A stretch of DNA of 64,000 bases from Bacillota bacterium (lineage in GTDB: Bacteria; Bacillota; Negativicutes; Sporomusales; UBA7701), in the NCBI GenBank assembly GCA_023415775.1, contig JAEZJM010000003.1, positions 62,001 through 126,000 of the forward strand. Direction: 5' to 3'. Every line of letters starts with the position of its first letter. Position 1 is the stretch's first letter. The notes under the pieces are model-generated. The model did not search any database. It saw only the letters and a list, made by a program, of their open reading frames with translations, and was not told the origin of the DNA. This document shows, in pieces, positions 58,889 to 64,000 of the stretch. Both the position numbers and the translations under genes were made by a program.

Positions 58889-61030
58889 GTGGTATCTGCA
58901 TCGCACGTCACCATCCGCAAACGGGCAGCGGTGCTCTTTCTGTTTGTCGCTCTCGTCATGGTCGGCCTCGTCGGCCGCCTCGTCTACCTGCAGTCCTACC
59001 GGAGCCCATGGCTAGCGGAAAGCGCCACCGACCAACGGGTTAGGGAAATACCCGTCGAAGCGAGGCGCGGCGTCATCTACGACCGCCACGGCCGCGAACT
59101 GGCTGTCAGCGTCAGCAGCGAGTCGGTATACGCCATACCCGCCGAAATACGGAACCCCGAGGAAACAGCAGCCAGATTGGCTGCTCTTTTGACATTGGAC
59201 CGGGAAAAGCTGGCCGCCAAGCTCAAACAGCGCCAGTCCTTCCTGTGGATCAAGCGCAAAATTGACCCCGCCGCCGCCCTCGAAGTACGCAAGCTCGGCC
59301 TTCCCGGCGTCGGCATCACCCAGGAAAACCGCCGTCACTACCCTCAGGGCCGTCTCGCCTCCCATATTCTCGGCTTCACCGGCATCGACAGCCAGGGCCT
59401 CGACGGCGTCGAACTTACCTTCGACAGCTACCTGCGCGGCCGCCCCGGCGCCGTCGTCGTCGAATACGATGCCCGCGGCCACGAGATACCCCAGGCCACC
59501 CACCGCTACATACCGCCCGTCCCCGGCCAGGACATCCACCTCACCATCGACACCGTCATCCAGCAGATAATCGAACGCGAACTCGAAAAAGTCCTGCGCG
59601 ACACCCAGGCCCAGCGGGTCAGCATCATCGCCATCGCCCCCGCCAGCGGCGAAATCCTCGCTCTTGCCAACAAGCCCGACTACGACCCCAACGACTTCGC
59701 CGCCTTCAGCCCCAAGCTCTGGCGCAACAGCGCCGTCTCCAACGCCTACGAACCCGGCTCCACCTTCAAAATAATCACCACTGCCGCCGCCCTCGGCGAA
59801 CACATCGTCCGTCCCGAAGACCGCTTCTTCGACCCCGGCGCCGTCGAGGTCCAGGACCGCCACATCCACTGCTGGCGACACGGCGGACACGGCAGCCAGA
59901 GCTTTGTCGAGGTCGTCAAAAACTCCTGCAACGTCGGCTTCGTCAACGTCGGCCTGCGGCTCGGCGCCGACGCCTTCTACCGCCACATCGCCGCCTTCGG
60001 CTTCAACAAACCCACCGGCGTCGACCTCCCCGGCGAAGCGCGCGGCCTCATGGTCGACCATGCCAAAGTCAAGCCCATCAACATCGCCACCATGGCCATC
60101 GGCCAGAGCATCGCCGTCACTCCCATCCAGCTCATCACCGCCGCCGCCGCCATCGCCAACGATGGCCAGCTTCTCAGGCCCCAGATCGTCAGGGAAGTGC
60201 GCGACAAAGACGGTCGCGTCACCCGCGCCTTTGCCCCCGATCCGGTCGCCAGGGTGCTCGACGACAAAACCGCCCAAACCGTCAAAGGAATTTTGGAAAA
60301 AGTTGTTGAAGAAGGAACAGGCAGAAACGCTTTCATCGAAGGCTTCCGCATAGCCGGCAAAACCGGCACCGCCCAGAAAGTGGGGGAGAGGGGCTACGCC
60401 CAGGGGCGCTACGTCGCCTCCTTCGTAGGCTTCGCCCCCGCCGACAGCCCCCGCATCGCCCTCCTCGTCATCATCGACGAACCTGTCGGCCCGTACTATG
60501 GCGGCCTTATCGCCGCCCCCGTATTCGGCGCCGTCATGCGCGACATCCTCCAGTACCTCCAAATTTCCCCCCAGGGGGGGCCGTCCGGCCAGCACGACCA
60601 GGAAACCCACCTCACCGTGCCCGCCGTCATCAACCTCCCGGTCGCCGACGCCGTCCGCGAACTAAAGGCCGCCGGCCTGACCGCCAGAGTCGAGGAAGCA
60701 GGGGAGCGGGTCGCCGACCAGGTTCCTAAACCCTCTAGCCGCGTGCCCGCCGGCGCGAACATCCTCCTCTATACCCAGACCCCTCGCTACGGCGGCGGCG
60801 AAATCACCATCCCCGACCTCACCGGCCTCGCCCCCCGCGAAGCGACGGCCCTCCTCGCCGAGCTCGGCCTCCTCATAGGTCCGGAAGGAGGAGAAGGCCC
60901 CGCCGACCGGCAAGACCCGCCGCCCGGCGGCAAAGCTCCGGCCGGCAGCAAGGTAACGGTGCATTTCCAAGCACAACCGGCTAATTTTGGCAATTCAGGT
61001 AATACTAATATAAAACCTCTTGCCCCGTAA
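58889..61030 (+). CDS. Class B penicillin-binding protein with PASTA domains (FtsI/SpoVD type)
   Basis: A 713-aa transpeptidase. One N-terminal membrane helix, a dimerisation domain with ARRGVIYDRHGRELAVS, then the catalytic domain with Ser291-Thr-Phe-Lys294, KNSCN and KTG (from residue 491). Two C-terminal PASTA units (VPAVINLPVADAVRELKAAGL and IPDLTGLAPREATALLAELGL) are separated by short linkers. The GTG start follows GGGGGAGGAAG. In spore formers such a gene at this place is either the septal FtsI or the cortex enzyme SpoVD; I cannot choose between them. Confidence 0.92.
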   Translation: MVSASHVTIRKRAAVLFLFVALVMVGLVGRLVYLQSYRSPWLAESATDQRVREIPVEARRGVIYDRHGRELAVSVSSESVYAIPAEIRNPEETAARLAALLTLDREKLAAKLKQRQSFLWIKRKIDPAAALEVRKLGLPGVGITQENRRHYPQGRLASHILGFTGIDSQGLDGVELTFDSYLRGRPGAVVVEYDARGHEIPQATHRYIPPVPGQDIHLTIDTVIQQIIERELEKVLRDTQAQRVSIIAIAPASGEILALANKPDYDPNDFAAFSPKLWRNSAVSNAYEPGSTFKIITTAAALGEHIVRPEDRFFDPGAVEVQDRHIHCWRHGGHGSQSFVEVVKNSCNVGFVNVGLRLGADAFYRHIAAFGFNKPTGVDLPGEARGLMVDHAKVKPINIATMAIGQSIAVTPIQLITAAAAIANDGQLLRPQIVREVRDKDGRVTRAFAPDPVARVLDDKTAQTVKGILEKVVEEGTGRNAFIEGFRIAGKTGTAQKVGERGYAQGRYVASFVGFAPADSPRIALLVIIDEPVGPYYGGLIAAPVFGAVMRDILQYLQISPQGGPSGQHDQETHLTVPAVINLPVADAVRELKAAGLTARVEEAGERVADQVPKPSSRVPAGANILLYTQTPRYGGGEITIPDLTGLAPREATALLAELGLLIGPEGGEGPADRQDPPPGGKAPAGSKVTVHFQAQPANFGNSGNTNIKPLAP

Positions 61031-61035
61031 TCGAG

Positions 61036-61159
61036 GGCAGGCCGTTGATGACCCCCATCTGCGTTGTTGGTGCTGCGGGCGTTTGCTAGCGTACTACCGT
61101 GTACGCGTCGCTGCACGTCCTCGCCCCGCCTAGCATCTGGGAGCCCTGAACGGCCTGCC
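61036..61159. repeat. Intergenic inverted-repeat element, copy G (short form) inside the dcw cluster
   Basis: 124 bp between GGCAGGCCGTTGATGACCCC and its pairing end GGGAGCCCTGAACGGCCTGCC (read as complementary arms). The core has TTTGCTAGCGTACTACCGTG and GTACGCGTCGCTGCACGTCC. It separates the PBP gene from murE, which are normally adjacent. Confidence 0.86.
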
Positions 61160-61186
61160 GGCAATCCATAGATACCGGAGGCTACC

Positions 61187-62677
61187 ATGTCCAAAACCAT
61201 CCAGCAACTCGCGGCACAACTCAAAGACGTACAGGTCACCGGCGACGCAAACCGGGAGATCACCTCCCTCGCCTACGACTCGCGGGCCGTCAAGCCCGGA
61301 GCCCTGTTCGTCGCCCTCGCCGGCAGCAAGGCCGACGGTCACGACTTCGTCGCCGCCGCCTGCCGCCAGGGCGCGGCCGCCGTCCTCATCGACAGGGACG
61401 TTCCCGTGGAGAGCGGCGTCGTCGTCCTCAGGGTCCACGACACCCGCGCCGCCATGCTCGCAATCACCCCGTACTTTTACGACTACCCCAGTCGCAAGCT
61501 CCGCCTCATCGGCGTCACCGGCACCAACGGCAAAACCACCACCACCCACCTTATCCGCGCCCTCCTGCTCGCCGCCGGCCACCGCGTCGGCCTCATCGGC
61601 ACCATCCACACCATCATCGGCGACAAAACCCTCCCCGTCAAAAACACCACCCCCGACGTCATCGACCTCCAAGCCCTCTTTGCCGACATGGTCGCCGCCG
61701 GCGTCACCCACGTAATCATGGAAGTCTCCTCCCACGCCATCGCCCTCGGCCGCATCGCCGGCAGCGAATTCGACGTCGGCGTCTACACAAACATCACCCG
61801 CGACCACCTCGACTTCCACCACACCTTCGAAAACTACATCGCCGCCAAAGCCGAGCTCTTCAGCCTCGTCTCGGCTCCCGGCGCGACGAAAAGCAATAAA
61901 GCCGCCGTCGTCAACACAGACGACCCGGCCGCCCCCGCCATGCTCGCCGCCTGCGGCTGCCGGCAGCTCACCTACGGCGTCGAAAAAGCCGCCGACCTCA
62001 GCGCCGCCGCCATCAGCGTCCGGGATCGCGGCGCCTCCTTCACCGTCAAGGGGCCCTTTGGCGACCTGCCGCTGAATCTAAAAATCACCGGCGTCTTCAA
62101 CGTCTACAACGTCCTCGCCGCCATCGGCGCCGCCCTCATCGAAGGGATCGGTCCGGCCCTCATCAAACAGACCCTCGAACAATTCACCAGCGTCCCCGGA
62201 CGCTTCGAACTCGTCGACGCAGGCCAGCCATACACAGTAATCGTCGACTATGCCCACACCCCCGACGGCCTTGAGAACATCCTCCGCACCGCCCGCCAGT
62301 TTGCCACCCGCCGCATCATCGTCGTCTTCGGCTGCGGCGGCGACCGCGACCGCACAAAGCGGCCCATCATGGGGCGGCTGGCCATGGACTACGGCGACAT
62401 CGTCATCGCCACCTCCGACAACCCCCGCAGCGAAGACCCCGCCGCCATCCTCGCCGAAATCGAGGTCGGCCTCAAAGAAAAACAGACCGCCGCCAAAGGC
62501 TACGAAATAATCGCCGACCGCCGCGCGGCCATAGCCCGCGCCCTGCGCCTCGCCGCGAGCGACGACGTCGTCGTCATCGCCGGCAAAGGGCACGAAACCT
62601 ATCAGGTCCTCAAAGACAAGACCATCGATTTCGACGATCGGGCCGTGGCCCGCGAGATCATCAAGGAGATGAACTGA
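61187..62677 (+). CDS. murE: UDP-MurNAc-L-Ala-D-Glu:meso-diaminopimelate ligase
   Basis: A 496-aa Mur ligase. The ATP loop GVTGTNGKTTT, the carbamylated-Lys region, and DNPRSEDP, the motif that selects meso-diaminopimelate, are present, so the wall should be m-DAP type. It starts after a GGAGG site 27 bases past repeat G. Its stop overlaps the murF start by one base (TGATG). Confidence 0.96.
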   Translation: MSKTIQQLAAQLKDVQVTGDANREITSLAYDSRAVKPGALFVALAGSKADGHDFVAAACRQGAAAVLIDRDVPVESGVVVLRVHDTRAAMLAITPYFYDYPSRKLRLIGVTGTNGKTTTTHLIRALLLAAGHRVGLIGTIHTIIGDKTLPVKNTTPDVIDLQALFADMVAAGVTHVIMEVSSHAIALGRIAGSEFDVGVYTNITRDHLDFHHTFENYIAAKAELFSLVSAPGATKSNKAAVVNTDDPAAPAMLAACGCRQLTYGVEKAADLSAAAISVRDRGASFTVKGPFGDLPLNLKITGVFNVYNVLAAIGAALIEGIGPALIKQTLEQFTSVPGRFELVDAGQPYTVIVDYAHTPDGLENILRTARQFATRRIIVVFGCGGDRDRTKRPIMGRLAMDYGDIVIATSDNPRSEDPAAILAEIEVGLKEKQTAAKGYEIIADRRAAIARALRLAASDDVVVIAGKGHETYQVLKDKTIDFDDRAVAREIIKEMN

Positions 62678-64000
62678 TGGCCGAATTCACCGTCAGCCAA
62701 GTCCTCGAAGCCACCGGCGGCGCCCTGGCCGGCGCGGCCCACCGCTCAACCTTCAACGGAGTATCCACCGACACCCGCACAATTAAGCGCGGCAACCTCT
62801 TCGTCGCCCTCAAGGGCGAAAACTTCGACGGCCACGACTTCCTCCTCAGGGCGGTCGACAACGGCGCCGCCGGCGTTGTCGTCTCCAGCCGCGAAGCCTA
62901 CGTCCCCGAAAAAACCACCGCCGTCCTCGTCGTCGACACCCTCGCCGCGCTCCAGGACCTCGCCCGTTACCACCGTCGCCGCTTCACCCTCCCGGTGATC
63001 GGCATCACCGGCTCGAACGGCAAGACCACCACCAAAGACATGACCGCCGCCGTACTCTCCGGCCGCCTGCGCGTCCTCAAAACCCAGGCCAACTACAACA
63101 ACGACATCGGCCTCCCCCAGACCCTCCTCGGCCTCGCCGCCGACCACCAGGCCGCCGTCGTCGAAATGGGCATGCGGGCCCGCGGCGAAATAAGCCGCCT
63201 GGCCGCCATCGCCGCCCCCACCGTCGCCGTCATCACCAACGTCGGCGAAACCCACGTCGAAGTGCTCGGCAGCGTAGAAAACATCGCCGCAGCCAAAAGC
63301 GAACTCGTCGAAGCCATCGCCGCCGACGGCCTCGTAATCCTCAACGCCGACATCCCCCTCGTCAAAGCCATGCGCGCCAAAACCGCGGCCCGCGTCGTAT
63401 TCTACGGCCTCGGCCCCGACGCCGACGTGCGGGCCGAAAATATCGCCGCCGGCGAACGCGACACCGCCTTCGACTGCGTCCACCCCGGCGGCCGCTTACC
63501 CGTCACACTGCCGGCCGTCGGCAAACACAACATCTACAACGCCCTCGCCGCCATCACCGTCGGCCTCGAACTCGGTCTCAGCCCCGACGAAATCAGCGCC
63601 GGCCTCGCCACCTTCCAGGCCAGCGCCATGCGCCTCGCCATCGAAAATCTCGGCCCCTACACCGTCATCAACGACGCCTACAACGCCAGCCCCCTCTCTA
63701 TGCAGGCCGCCATTGACACCCTCGGCATGGTTGCCAGAGGCCGCAAAGTCGCCGTCCTCGGCGACATGCTCGAACTCGGCGAATTCGCCGCCGCCGCCCA
63801 CAGCCGGGTCGGCGAGCAGCTCGCCGACAGCGGCGTCCAGGTTGTCGTCACCGTCGGCGAGGCGGCCCGCAACATCGCCGCCGCCGCCCTCGAAGGCGGC
63901 GTCAAGGTCGCCGTCGCCTGCGACGGCCACGACGAAGCCGCCGAAGCCCTGCGCAAACTCATCCGCACCGGCGACACCGTTTTGATCAAGGGTTCACGCG
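62677..64000 (+). CDS. murF: UDP-MurNAc-tripeptide:D-Ala-D-Ala ligase (3' end outside window)
   Basis: The first 441 codons of murF. STDTRTIKRGNLFVALKG, ITGSNGKTTTKDM (ATP loop), TQANYNNDIGLP and NDAYNASPLSM are the family signatures. It adds D-Ala-D-Ala to the wall precursor. AAGGAG lies before the ATG. The frame is open to the last base; only the final part is missing. Confidence 0.95.
   Translation, partial: MAEFTVSQVLEATGGALAGAAHRSTFNGVSTDTRTIKRGNLFVALKGENFDGHDFLLRAVDNGAAGVVVSSREAYVPEKTTAVLVVDTLAALQDLARYHRRRFTLPVIGITGSNGKTTTKDMTAAVLSGRLRVLKTQANYNNDIGLPQTLLGLAADHQAAVVEMGMRARGEISRLAAIAAPTVAVITNVGETHVEVLGSVENIAAAKSELVEAIAADGLVILNADIPLVKAMRAKTAARVVFYGLGPDADVRAENIAAGERDTAFDCVHPGGRLPVTLPAVGKHNIYNALAAITVGLELGLSPDEISAGLATFQASAMRLAIENLGPYTVINDAYNASPLSMQAAIDTLGMVARGRKVAVLGDMLELGEFAAAAHSRVGEQLADSGVQVVVTVGEAARNIAAAALEGGVKVAVACDGHDEAAEALRKLIRTGDTVLIKGSR

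Noticed and set aside
59012..60610. 532-codon minus-strand frame opposite the PBP gene
   Set aside because: Asp/Gly/Val-rich shadow of the PBP coding region, no ribosome site.

Overview
This GC-rich 64 kb window looks like the chromosome of an anaerobic, spore-forming Firmicute, most likely a Negativicute of the Sporomusaceae type. That placement is inferred from gene content: a split B12-dependent acyl-CoA mutase with a CoA-transferase, an NHLP/Nif11 peptide-export locus, a SpoVD-like PBP with PASTA domains in a dcw cluster, an m-DAP-type MurE, and a probable selenocysteine UGA. No rRNA, tRNA, CRISPR array, prophage or transposase was found. Nearly all large overlapping ORFs on the opposite strand are GC-rich shadows.

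Layout. 1-13.1 kb: a catabolic island. A tripartite tricarboxylate transporter (tctC-tctB-tctA) leads into an SDR dehydrogenase, a beta-keto acid cleavage enzyme (BKACE) and a hydroxyacyl-CoA-dehydrogenase-type enzyme. Next comes a sigma-54 activator, then a clear -24/-12 promoter driving a CoA-transferase, both subunits of an acyl-CoA mutase and an MmgE/PrpD protein. The simplest reading is import of a carboxylate, oxidation to a beta-keto acid, thiolytic-type cleavage with acetyl-CoA, and routing of the CoA ester through the succinyl/methylmalonyl node. The substrate is unknown.

13.2-22.5 kb: a peptide secretion island. On the minus strand are a Nif11-type precursor, an HlyD-type adaptor, a C39 peptidase ABC exporter, a second NHLM-type ABC protein and another membrane fusion protein. 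Divergently there is a decayed NHLP precursor and an intact precursor with two leader copies in tandem. 22.5-24.7 kb (minus): a radical SAM/SPASM protein and two half-size YeeE/YedE transporters, the first of which appears to be a selenoprotein (in-frame UGA at the conserved Cys position, a hairpin behind it, and an ATGA overlap that only exists if UGA is read through).

24.9-34.8 kb: cell-wall and amino-sugar genes: polysaccharide deacetylase, D,D-carboxypeptidase, a BadF-type kinase, murQ, a complete chbBCAFG-like PTS operon, HPr and a NamZ-type exo-muramidase. 34.9-46 kb: MFS and EamA transporters, pfkA, GNAT, gluQ, an NlpC/P60 and a serine hydrolase, an OppA-type lipoprotein, a CoA-binding protein and thioredoxin. 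46-52.4 kb: feoB-feoA, an ABC-F protein behind a promoter, a two-codon uORF and an attenuator, a DUF1858 protein, an odd degenerate 21-nt repeat tract, lgt and ybaK. 52.6-56.5 kb: deacetylase, paired MORN-repeat proteins and a peptidase-MA-like metalloprotease. 57-64 kb: dcw cluster mraZ-rsmH-ftsL-spoVD/ftsI-murE-murF (murF is cut by the window end).

A family of nine intergenic inverted-repeat elements (about 120-185 bp, modular inside, with conserved terminal inverted repeats) is scattered through the window. Two copies supply the last codons and stop of the upstream gene, and one sits inside the dcw cluster.
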